DNA of 9,180 nucleotides from Actinomycetes bacterium (GTDB lineage: Bacteria; Actinomycetota; Acidimicrobiia; Acidimicrobiales; Palsa-688), in the NCBI GenBank assembly GCA_021827285.1, contig JAKAWM010000070.1, positions 1 to 9,180 of the forward strand. Direction: 5' to 3'. The notes beneath the pieces are model-generated. The model ran no database searches. It was not told the origin of the DNA and worked only from the letters and a program-made list of their open reading frames with translations. Shown piece by piece: positions 1 through 6,333 of the stretch. The number at the start of each line of letters is the position of its first letter. The first letter of the stretch is position 1. The translations under genes were made by a program, and so were the position numbers.

Positions 1-410
1 GTTCAGGGTTGGCAAAATTAGAGGATCCACGGCTGTGCCGCCCAAAAGGCCAAGACAGGAATGACCCAGGCTGTGTCAAGCTCCAGCCCCTCGGGCCTCC
101 GCCTGGCCCGTCAGTAGCCCGGCGGACCACTCTCCTCGGTTGAGCCTGGTGCTGTCACTCTTAGCTCTCCCTTCGGGACGATACGTGAACCCCGTTCCGG
201 TGCTCACGGATCTCATTATACGGCCGAACTGGTACTAGCGCCACCTGTTGCGCCCAGTTCTTCAAAAGGTTTGCGCTATGGGGCGCCACGAAGTGGGTAG
301 AGATTGGTTCACGGGGGAAGTAAGGACATGCAGCTACAGTTGAGGCACAGTAAACGGTCCCGATAGCGACGGAGAGCCCACATAGTCCACACAGCCGGAA
401 AGGGCCTGCG
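1..410. other. Gene-poor upstream region, no supported gene
   Basis: No reading frame here has a plausible start, ribosome binding site and protein-like composition. Frames open at the left edge close early (for example TAG at 19-21 and TGA near 62), so the tail of an upstream gene could be present, but nothing identifies it. A 6-bp inverted repeat, CGGGCC (92-97) and GGCCCG (105-110) with a 7-base loop, could be a transcript-end hairpin, but it has no T-tract. Base composition is less G+C-rich than in the genes that follow, which fits an intergenic control region for the gene at 411. Confidence 0.5.
340..367 (+). promoter_or_regulatory. Weak candidate sigma-70-type promoter for the ATPase gene
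   Basis: TTGAGG at 340-345 is separated by 16 bases from GATAGC at 362-367, about 43 bases upstream of the ATG at 411. The -35 box is good, but the -10 box matches only three of six consensus bases. An extracytoplasmic or stress sigma factor promoter with an unrecognised motif is equally possible, since anti-sigma genes are often controlled by their own target factor. Confidence 0.3.
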
Positions 411-893
411 ATGACGGCACACCGTCCTCACGAGGTCGGAACCAAGGAGGCTACCCCTGAGCGATCGTGGCGGGTCTTCACGCCGGAGCCCAGGGAGGTC
501 TTCGCTGCTCGCCATTTCGTCGCGTCCGTGCTCGAGGGTTGGGGCCTTGATCCTGGCGACATCCCCCTCCTGGTGAGCGAACTGGCTACCAACGCAGTAC
601 TTCACGCTCGCAGTGACTTCGAGGTAACCGTCATCCGGCTCCCGAAGAGGATGCGAGTGGAGGTTCTGGACCAGAACACCCGCTTGCCTTCGTTCGCCGT
701 CGCCCCGCCCGACGCCCACAGCGGCCGCGGCCTGCTGATCCTACAGAGGCTGGCTGGCACCTGGGGCGTCGAGTCACACTCTGACAAGGGCAAGACCATC
801 TGGTTCGAGGTGCCCCTCCCCGCCGGGCTCAACGGGCAAGGCAGGCGCGCCGGCTCCTCGAGCGCGCCCGCCAAGGCACGTGTTGACACATAA
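411..893 (+). CDS. RsbW-like GHKL ATPase (anti-sigma/serine kinase family)
   Basis: This 160-residue soluble protein has a single histidine-kinase-like ATPase domain (HATPase_c_2 type), about residues 22-137. The N-box reads SELATNAVLHA (56-66), with Glu57 and Asn61 in the Mg-ATP positions. The G1-like box is EVLDQN around Asp87, and a glycine-rich lid HSGRGLLIL follows (103-111). The late GKTIWFE strand (127-133) closes the fold. Family members phosphorylate STAS-type anti-anti-sigma proteins on serine or bind a sigma factor in partner-switching control; many actinobacterial stand-alone copies have no assigned target. No sigma factor, STAS or PP2C gene lies in this window, so its partner is unknown. 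The ATG at 411 is preceded by GGAAAGGG (397-404) at good spacing. The last 23 residues are low-complexity. A strong promoter for the downstream genes begins inside its last codons. Confidence 0.87.
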   Translation: MTAHRPHEVGTKEATPERSWRVFTPEPREVFAARHFVASVLEGWGLDPGDIPLLVSELATNAVLHARSDFEVTVIRLPKRMRVEVLDQNTRLPSFAVAPPDAHSGRGLLILQRLAGTWGVESHSDKGKTIWFEVPLPAGLNGQGRRAGSSSAPAKARVDT

Positions 894-918
894 CCATATG
901 ACATGCTATAACAGCATG
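880..918 (+). promoter_or_regulatory. Strong promoter with overlapping inverted-repeat operator
   Basis: TTGACA (883-888) and TATAAC (907-912) are 18 bases apart, and TG at 904-905 forms an extended -10. The predicted start of transcription is near 919. Three symmetries overlap the core. A perfect 6-bp inverted repeat CATGCT-ATAAC-AGCATG (902-918) spans the -10 box. A direct repeat ATAACNNNATG occurs at 890-900 and 908-918, exactly 18 bases apart. The palindrome GTGTTGACAC (880-889) covers the -35 box. A repressor bound here would block RNA polymerase, as in autoregulated operons. The promoter overlaps the end of the ATPase gene and points toward the gene pair at 1211-2247. The boxes are seen directly; repression is inferred. 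Confidence 0.72.
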
Positions 919-1210
919 GAGCCTAGCCCCGGTTAGTGGGCCGGGACAGATTTCGCCCGATCGGGGCCCTCGTCGCCGGCTCGAGACAGCCGGCGCCTGA
1001 TTGGCATGCAAGCCCTCTCCATTGCCAAGAGGCCATCGCCCGCTTCCCCAAGAGCCTTAGCTGCCCTAGAGGAGCAGGGGCCCGGCGAACTGGATCCGGC
1101 CCGACCCGAACTGGATCAGGCCCGGCCCGAACTGACTAGCGCCAAGCCCGCCTCCAAAGGGCCGCTACGGCGCGGGCACACTAAAGAACCCAACAACCTG
1201 AGGGGGCAAA
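919..1210 (+). other. Hairpin-rich leader or possible small RNA region
   Basis: About 290 bases separate the predicted transcription start from the TTG start at 1211, with no convincing gene. Several inverted repeats can be seen: CCCGG (928-932) with CCGGG (941-945); the palindrome CCCGATCGGG (956-965); a perfect 8-bp stem CGCCGGCT (974-981) with AGCCGGCG (988-995) and a 6-base loop; and TTGGCA (1001-1006) with TGCCAA (1023-1028). None is followed by a T-tract. I compared it by eye with tRNA, tmRNA, SRP RNA, RNase P RNA and common riboswitch cores and recognised none of them. It may be a structured 5' leader, an independent small RNA, or simply GC-rich spacer. Confidence 0.4.
1087..1149 (+). 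repeat. Three tandem copies of a 21-base unit
   Basis: Units lie at 1087-1107, 1108-1128 and 1129-1149, each opening with GAACTG. The first two differ at two positions; the third is diverged after the first six bases. Because the unit is a multiple of three, one forward frame reads ELDPARP, ELDQARP, ELTSAKP. However, that frame lacks a ribosome binding site and would run far into the next gene, so I annotate the repeat at the DNA level only. Confidence 0.75.
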
Positions 1211-1573
1211 TTGTCACGCACGGTAGACCTTTTCTTGGACAGCGACCAACCGCTGGACCGTTTCGCCAGCCAACTGGCCGAACTGACCGGGCACCCTTTC
1301 GTGCCTTCACCCGATGGCCAGCTCTTCGCGATGCACGCCGGAGAGGTCACAGCGTACCTGGCGGAGCACGAATTCTTGGACGACGACGACCTCCCCCTGG
1401 GCGAGTTCCGCTACGTTCTGTCGGCACCCGTCAGGAGCGCCGGCAGCCTCGAAGAGAGCGCCGAGACGGCGTGCCTGCGCAACGTCAACACTCTGTTTCG
1501 CAGCCGGGGGACCACGCCTTCCCTCCTGGTGCTCGACCTTGACCGCCCCGATAGCCGCCAGGTGACCCCATGA
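1211..1573 (+). CDS. Small acidic protein, possible immunity partner of the nuclease
   Basis: This 120-residue protein is predicted to be cytoplasmic, with no signal peptide or membrane segment. I do not recognise a named family. It has 20 Asp/Glu against 9 Arg and no Lys, including an EFLDDDDLP run near residues 54-62. Such acidity is common in proteins that neutralise nucleic-acid-binding toxins. The start is TTG at 1211. The frame is closed by a TGA at 1199-1201, and GAGGGGG (1200-1206) serves as a ribosome binding site at a short spacing of four bases. The next in-frame ATG would cut off 41 residues that look natural (LFLDSDQPLDRFASQLAEL). Its stop overlaps the next start as ATGA (1570-1573), so the two proteins are probably translated in fixed proportion. 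An immunity role rests only on gene order, coupling and charge. Confidence 0.7.
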   Translation: MSRTVDLFLDSDQPLDRFASQLAELTGHPFVPSPDGQLFAMHAGEVTAYLAEHEFLDDDDLPLGEFRYVLSAPVRSAGSLEESAETACLRNVNTLFRSRGTTPSLLVLDLDRPDSRQVTP

Positions 1574-2247
1574 GGAGGCCAGTGGCAGCGAGCGGCTCAG
1601 AGCAGCCGGGACCAGGGTGGGCCTGCCGTCATCCGCCGGGCCACGTAGGCAGTTTCGACGAGTCGGCTCGGCGCGCCTCGCACTCCGAGCTGGCAGTCGC
1701 GAATTTGCTCACCGCCGAGGGCCACGACGTGAGGACGGTTGCCGAGGCCCGGAGCAGGAGGACACCCGATTTGGCCGCGTGCGGGGTGACGGTCGAAGTG
1801 AAGGCGTTTGGCACCCTGGAGCAGCGGGCGGGAGCGATCCCGCGCGCCCGGCAGGTTGCCAACAAGCTTCTTGTGGCCCGCGGCCAGGGGACGGTCGCCG
1901 TCGTTTGGGGGCAGGGCAGTGGCCTGAGCGAGGCGACAGCCAGGGCTGGCTTCGACCTGTTCTGCCACAGGGCGCAGGAGAAGGGTACCGGCAGGTTGCG
2001 TTCCGCACGGGTGGTGGGCGACGGCTTCGATATAGCGCTCTCACCTGCAGAAAGGCTGCAGGCAACGCAAAGGCTCGTGCCTCAGGGCCGAGAGGGCGGC
2101 CCCGCGGGTAAGCCGCTCAGCCGTCCCGGCGTGCCGAAACAAGGCGATAAGCCTGGCACGGCGCCACGGCCTGTCATTCAGCCTCCGCGCGGCTCGGGAC
2201 CACGACCTCCGGGCCGGAGGCCCGGAGCGGCGCGCCTATCCATGTGA
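1570..2247 (+). CDS. PD-(D/E)XK nuclease-like protein, CdiA tRNase-like core
   Basis: The product has 225 residues. The core, about residues 36-160, carries the spaced signature of a PD-(D/E)XK nuclease: Glu40 in a first helix (SELAVANLLTAEGHDV), Asp67 in TPDL, and Glu76 and Lys78 in VEVK. A helix (PRARQVANKLLVARGQG) and a hydrophobic strand (GTVAVVWG) follow. This order resembles the C-terminal tRNase domain of some CdiA contact-dependent inhibition toxins, and also some Holliday-junction or restriction-type folds; the substrate is therefore unproven. There is no signal peptide, secretion domain or large carrier, so a delivered toxin is not evident. Residues 167-225 are a Pro/Gly/Arg-rich tail, probably disordered and basic. 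The start ATG at 1570 overlaps the upstream stop and has AGGTGA (1561-1566) before it. Tandem in-frame stops (TGATGA, 2245-2250) end it. Confidence 0.72.
   Translation: MRRPVAASGSEQPGPGWACRHPPGHVGSFDESARRASHSELAVANLLTAEGHDVRTVAEARSRRTPDLAACGVTVEVKAFGTLEQRAGAIPRARQVANKLLVARGQGTVAVVWGQGSGLSEATARAGFDLFCHRAQEKGTGRLRSARVVGDGFDIALSPAERLQATQRLVPQGREGGPAGKPLSRPGVPKQGDKPGTAPRPVIQPPRGSGPRPPGRRPGAARLSM
2206..2220. repeat. 15-base near-perfect palindrome
   Basis: CCTCCGG (2206-2212) and CCGGAGG (2214-2220) flank a single central base, about 25 bases before the end of the nuclease gene and about 60 before the dehydrogenase start. In RNA it can fold as a 5-bp stem with a 5-base loop. There is no T-tract, so I do not call it a terminator. 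It may be an operator, or an accident of the Pro/Arg-rich coding tail. Confidence 0.5.
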
Positions 2248-2278
2248 TGACGGGCGGCGTCAGGTCGTCGGGACAGCG

Positions 2279-5200
2279 GTGTTAGCCGACCGGGTCGCGC
2301 GCCGACATACTTACCTTGTGAGCACTTTGCCGGCCCAATGGGCCGATGCCCTGCAGGCACAGCTTGACCAGGCCCGCGCCAACCAACCGGCGCTCAAGCG
2401 GCGCGAGGCGTTCCTCGCCGGCCTTCCTCCGGGTTACGCCGAAGCAACTGCGCCCGCCGACGCAGCATCGGACCTGGTGGAAATGTCCAAGCTACCTGCG
2501 CGTATCGCCGCGGGCAAGGTCAACACAGCTGGCCGGCTCGTGCTCCGCCCGTGCCAGCCGGGCGCCGTTGGCGACTTTCGCCTCCGACGTACAGGGCACG
2601 ACCGCTTGGCGTTGTCCACTCTCCTGCCGGTGCTGGAAAGTTTCGGCTTGATCGTCCTAGAAGCGATCCCTTGGCACTTCCGCTTGGGAGATGAGGGCGG
2701 CGAGGTTCACGTTGACGACATAGGCCTGCGGGTTGGCTCACCCTCTTCCAGGACCACGTGGTTGGGCCAGTTCAACCTGGCAGACAGCGGCGACCGCCTG
2801 ATCGATGCCCTCCGCGCCGTCCTGGAGGCCAGAGCCGAGACCAGCGCGCTCAACCGCCTAGTGATTACCGCGGGCCTCGACTGGCGAGCGGTCAACCTAC
2901 TGTCCGCCTACCATTGTCTACGGGTCTTGCAGGGGGGGCCGGATGCGCTGCTACGCGCCGATGCGATAGTCAAAGCGCTGGTCGCCTTCCCCCCGTTCGC
3001 TTCCGCGGCTGTAACACTATTCTCGGCCCGCCTGGATCCAGAGGCCAGCTGTAGCGAGCCGGAGGCTGAAGCTGCCCTGGGCGCCGCCCTGGCCGGTGTG
3101 CCGGACCTGGCCAGCCACACGGCCCTTACGGATTTGCAGGCGATGATAGAGAGCACGGTGCGGACCAACTGGGCCAGACAGGCCCCCACCATCGCCCTGA
3201 AGACGTCCTGGCACTGGCCACTGTTCGGTACCTTTGTGTGGTCAGCTTGGTTCGCCGGTATCCACCTGCGCTTTGGCCCGGTGGCCCGGGGAGGGATCCG
3301 CTGGAGCGACCGGTGGGCGGACATGGGCACCGAGGTCACCGAACTGGCCCGTGCGCAAGTAAAGAAGAACTCCATCATTGTCCCCACCGGCGCAAAGGGT
3401 GGGTTCGCCCTATTTAAACCGCAAGCGGGGCACAACGACGGCAAAGAGGCCTACAGCGCGTTCATAGACAGCCTTCTCGACATAACAGACAACATCATCA
3501 AAGGAGAGGTCGTCCACCCGCCCGGGATCATCTGCCGCGATGGCGATGACCCGTACTTAGTGGTAGCCCCCGACAAAGGGACCGCCCATTTTTCTGATGC
3601 TGCCAACGAAATCAGCGTTAGGAGGGGTTACTGGCTCGGAGACGCTTTCGCTTCGGGTGGCAGGTACGGTTTCGACCACAAAGCACTGGCCATAACCGCC
3701 AGGGGGGCATGGACGGCCGTTCGCCGCCATTTCCGGGCCGTTGGGACAGACCCCCAGACTGATTCGGTACGGGTGGCGGGTGTCGGGGATATGTCTGGAG
3801 ATGTTTTCGGTAACGGGATGCTGCAAAGCGAACGCATTCGCCTAGTTGCCGCCTTCGATCATCGGCACATATTCGTCGACCCGGACCCAGACCCCGAGGA
3901 GTCCTTTGCCGAGCGCCTCCGGCTCAGCAAGCTCGAAGGATCCTCTTGGGCGGATTTCGACCTGAGACGCGCCTCTACGGGGGCCGGGGTTTACGCCAGG
4001 CAGGACGCTGGCACTGACCTGTCGCCAGAGGTTCGGGCCATGCTGAAGCTGGGGACGGGACCTCTGACGCCGACCGAGGTGGTGAGAGCCATCCTGGCGG
4101 CGCCAGTGGACTTGCTCTATTTCGGCGGCATTGGGACGTTCGTCAAGGGGGCAGGTGAGAACGATGCCGACATCGGCGACCACGCCAACGACGACGTCCG
4201 CATTTCAGCCGACCAATTGCGGGCGCGCGTCATCGGCGAGGGAGCCAACCTGGCCATGACCCAGGCGGCCCGGGCCAGCTACGCCCGCCGAGGGGGAAGG
4301 GTGAATGCTGACTTCGTCGACAACGCCGCCGGTGTGGCCCTCTCGGACCGAGAAGTCAACTTGAAAATCCTTCTCGACCTGGCGGTGACCGCGGGCCTTC
4401 TCGACGGCAAGGGACGCCAGGACGCCCTAACCGCCGCGCAGAGCGAGGCAGTCAATGCCGTGCTCGCCCAGTGCGACGAGGGCATCGTCGCACTGGAGCG
4501 CGCGGCTGCGGCCAGCGTCCCCGAGCTGGCCGCATACGAGGCACTCCTCGAGGACCTCGCCGCGCCCTGGAAGGACGGCGGCTCGGGTTACGCCGCCACG
4601 CACGGGCGAGCCTCGCCGGAGCATCAGCAGGGCATTCTCGACCGTTCAGCGGAAGTCCTGCCCGGTGCCGAGGAGCTGGCCCGGCGAGGTGCGGCAGGCG
4701 CGGGGCTGAGCCGGCCCGAGCTTGCGGTGCTGGTGGCGTACGCAAGGAGTGAGCTGGCCCGCAGCATCGACGCCTCTCCCCTCGCCGACGATGAAGCCGC
4801 CGGGCCGCTCGCATTGCGGTACTTCCCGGCCTCACTGCGCCGAGATTTCGCCCACCTGGTGCCAGCCCATCCACTCCATAAGCAGCTCGTCTCGTCAGAA
4901 CTGGCAAACGAGGTCGTGGCTCGGATGGGAGCCGCCTGGGCGCATGAAACGGCGGTCGAAACAGGCCGGGCGCCTTGGGAAGTGGCCGCCGCCTACTGGG
5001 CAGCACGCTGCGTCCTGGAGGCAGACGAATTTCTTGAAGAGGTCGATCGCCGGGCCTTGTCCTTGACGCCGGAAGCCGAGGTGGCGCTGCGAGACCGGAC
5101 AGCACAGGCGATCGGTGGGCTGGCCCGCTTTTACCTGTCGCGGACCGGCCAGCCAGCAGTTAGGGAACTGATGACAGGCGACCTCCCGGTGGCCCGCGCC

Positions 5201-5734
5201 CTGGCCGAGGCCGGTCAGACCAGCGCCTCGATCAGAGACCTGGCAGAACAAGGAGTGCCGGGACCTTTGGCGGAACGGGCCACCCGCCTGGCCGAAGCTG
5301 CCCAGTGTGGGATGCTGGCAGAGGTGGGCCGCCGGGCGGGCCGGGGACCGGACGCGGCGCAGGAGGCTGTTCGCGCCGTGGTGGACGGCCTCCATCTGGC
5401 CCCCTTGCAAGGCGCGCTCCTCCCTGGCCCGCGTGCCGGCCGCTGGGAGCGGGCCGAGAGGCACCTGCTCCTCGACGATCTCACGCGAGCTATAGCCGAG
5501 GCAGCAGAAGCCGCCCTGCTGGCCTACCCGGGGGAGCGCCCGGGTGACGCCGCCCGGCGCTGGCTTGACATCCGCGGCCCGGACCTCCGCCGAGCTCAAG
5601 TGCTGGCGAGCCAACTGCCCACCCGTGATGGCGACGCCAGGACAGACAACGGTCCGGCCCGCCAGCTCGCGCTGGGCGCTCTCGCCGTCCGGGCCTTGGC
5701 CGAGGCGGTACGGGCGAGCGGCCAGACGAGCTAG
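2279..5734 (+). CDS. gdh: NAD-specific glutamate dehydrogenase, large type, N-terminally short
   Basis: This 1151-residue cytoplasmic enzyme should oxidise L-glutamate to 2-oxoglutarate and ammonium with NAD+, feeding glutamate carbon into the TCA cycle. An ACT-like regulatory segment lies at about 80-135. The catalytic core (about 315-710) shows LRFGPVARGGIRWSDR (330-345), KKNSIIVPTGAKGGF (362-376) with lysines 363 and 373, APDKGTAHFSD (430-440), GVGDMSGDVFGNGML (501-515), VIGEGANLAMTQ (651-662) and SDREVNLKILLD (689-700). A long helical C-terminal region follows. The well-known family members are about 1,600 residues (180-kDa class); this one lacks most of the N-terminal region and is nearer the 115-kDa class in length. 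The chosen start is GTG 2279. Its ribosome binding site is weak, but I found no in-frame start codon for about 150 bases upstream. GTG 2318 is an alternative. It lies 31 bases after the nuclease gene and 14 before rpiB. Confidence 0.93.
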   Translation: MLADRVARRHTYLVSTLPAQWADALQAQLDQARANQPALKRREAFLAGLPPGYAEATAPADAASDLVEMSKLPARIAAGKVNTAGRLVLRPCQPGAVGDFRLRRTGHDRLALSTLLPVLESFGLIVLEAIPWHFRLGDEGGEVHVDDIGLRVGSPSSRTTWLGQFNLADSGDRLIDALRAVLEARAETSALNRLVITAGLDWRAVNLLSAYHCLRVLQGGPDALLRADAIVKALVAFPPFASAAVTLFSARLDPEASCSEPEAEAALGAALAGVPDLASHTALTDLQAMIESTVRTNWARQAPTIALKTSWHWPLFGTFVWSAWFAGIHLRFGPVARGGIRWSDRWADMGTEVTELARAQVKKNSIIVPTGAKGGFALFKPQAGHNDGKEAYSAFIDSLLDITDNIIKGEVVHPPGIICRDGDDPYLVVAPDKGTAHFSDAANEISVRRGYWLGDAFASGGRYGFDHKALAITARGAWTAVRRHFRAVGTDPQTDSVRVAGVGDMSGDVFGNGMLQSERIRLVAAFDHRHIFVDPDPDPEESFAERLRLSKLEGSSWADFDLRRASTGAGVYARQDAGTDLSPEVRAMLKLGTGPLTPTEVVRAILAAPVDLLYFGGIGTFVKGAGENDADIGDHANDDVRISADQLRARVIGEGANLAMTQAARASYARRGGRVNADFVDNAAGVALSDREVNLKILLDLAVTAGLLDGKGRQDALTAAQSEAVNAVLAQCDEGIVALERAAAASVPELAAYEALLEDLAAPWKDGGSGYAATHGRASPEHQQGILDRSAEVLPGAEELARRGAAGAGLSRPELAVLVAYARSELARSIDASPLADDEAAGPLALRYFPASLRRDFAHLVPAHPLHKQLVSSELANEVVARMGAAWAHETAVETGRAPWEVAAAYWAARCVLEADEFLEEVDRRALSLTPEAEVALRDRTAQAIGGLARFYLSRTGQPAVRELMTGDLPVARALAEAGQTSASIRDLAEQGVPGPLAERATRLAEAAQCGMLAEVGRRAGRGPDAAQEAVRAVVDGLHLAPLQGALLPGPRAGRWERAERHLLLDDLTRAIAEAAEAALLAYPGERPGDAARRWLDIRGPDLRRAQVLASQLPTRDGDARTDNGPARQLALGALAVRALAEAVRASGQTS

Positions 5735-5748
5735 TAGAAAGGTCGCCT

Positions 5749-6333
5749 GTGAAGATAGCCGTCGCCAATGACCACGCTGGCTTTGCCCTCAAGTTGGCCG
5801 TAGTGGACCACCTACGCCGTCAAGGGCACGAGGTAGAAGACCTGGGTGCCCATGGGGAGCAACCTGTGGATTACCCGCCCTACTGCGCCGATTGTGCTCG
5901 TCACGTGGTCCGCGGGTTCGCTCAGCTCGGTATCGTCATCGGTGGCTCTGGGCAGGGGGAACAGATGTCGGCCAACAAGGTCCACGGGGCCCGGGCCGCG
6001 TTATGCCACGACGAGTACACGGCGCGCCTGGCGCGCCAGCACAACGACGCCAATGTGCTGGCCCTGGGTGCTCGGATCCTGGCCCCAGTGTTGGCGTGCG
6101 ACATAGTCGACGTTTTTTTGGCAACGGCCTTCGAAGGCGGGCGGCACCAGGCTCGCCTGGACGGCATTCACCGGATCGAGGCAGAGGAGTGCAGGGCGTG
6201 GCAGGTTCTGGCCCAAGCGATGCCCGATGACACCGGCACTGGTCCGGCCAGTGCCGGTCCGGCCAGTGCTAACCAGGCCAGTACCGGCGACGCCAGCGCT
6301 ACAGCTATGCCCGACGGTGGGGGTGCCAGATGA
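5749..6333 (+). CDS. rpiB: Ribose-5-phosphate isomerase B with repeat-bearing tail
   Basis: RpiB interconverts ribose 5-phosphate and ribulose 5-phosphate in the non-oxidative pentose phosphate pathway. The 194-residue product opens with MKIAVANDHAGF (Asp8, His9 in the phosphate/ring-opening region) and has VDYPPY (40-45). It carries GGSGQGEQMSANKV (65-78), in which the cysteine of E. coli-type enzymes is absent. As in Mycobacterium tuberculosis RpiB, a glutamate (Glu71) is the likely catalytic base. RQHNDANVLALGARI supplies His98 and Arg109, and FEGGRHQAR (128-136) supplies the phosphate-binding arginines. The usual fold ends near residue 158. Residues 160-194 are an extra Ala/Ser/Gly/Pro-rich tail built from a 5-residue repeat. 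The GTG start at 5749 is preceded by GAAAGG (5737-5742) at good spacing. Its stop overlaps xseA as ATGA (6330-6333). Confidence 0.95.
   Translation: MKIAVANDHAGFALKLAVVDHLRRQGHEVEDLGAHGEQPVDYPPYCADCARHVVRGFAQLGIVIGGSGQGEQMSANKVHGARAALCHDEYTARLARQHNDANVLALGARILAPVLACDIVDVFLATAFEGGRHQARLDGIHRIEAEECRAWQVLAQAMPDDTGTGPASAGPASANQASTGDASATAMPDGGGAR
6232..6258. repeat. Perfect 11-bp inverted repeat inside the rpiB 3' end
   Basis: ACCGGCACTGG (6232-6242) and CCAGTGCCGGT (6248-6258) are exact reverse complements separated by five bases. The transcript would form a very stable hairpin about 70 bases before the xseA start. With no T-tract and an open frame through it, it is more likely to affect RNA stability or polymerase pausing than to act as an intrinsic terminator. 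Confidence 0.75.
6241..6300 (+). repeat. Four tandem copies of a 15-base unit in rpiB
   Basis: Units at 6241-6255, 6256-6270, 6271-6285 and 6286-6300 translate in the rpiB frame as GPASA, GPASA, NQAST and GDASA. The first two copies differ at one base, and the last two are progressively diverged. This is an in-frame minisatellite that accounts for most of the C-terminal extension of RpiB. Confidence 0.85.

Noticed and set aside
92..110. 6-bp stem-loop near the left end as an intrinsic terminator
   Set aside because: No T-tract follows and no upstream gene can be identified.
328..366. 12-codon upstream reading frame (MQLQLRHSKRSR) with a G-rich site before it
   Set aside because: It overlaps the candidate promoter at 340-367, so it may not be transcribed, and nothing identifies it as a leader peptide.
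936..1139. GTG-started 67-codon frame in the leader
   Set aside because: No ribosome binding site, low-complexity end caused by the tandem repeat, and overlap with strong hairpins.
1006..1542. Forward frame of 178 codons spanning the leader and the acidic-protein gene
   Set aside because: It lacks a ribosome binding site, overlaps the better-supported gene at 1211 by over 300 bases, and turns into Arg/Pro-rich shadow sequence after 1210. Only its repeat section is notable.
4452..5105. Long minus-strand frame opposite gdh
   Set aside because: Arg/Pro-rich composition typical of antisense shadow in high-GC genes; the + strand here encodes gdh.
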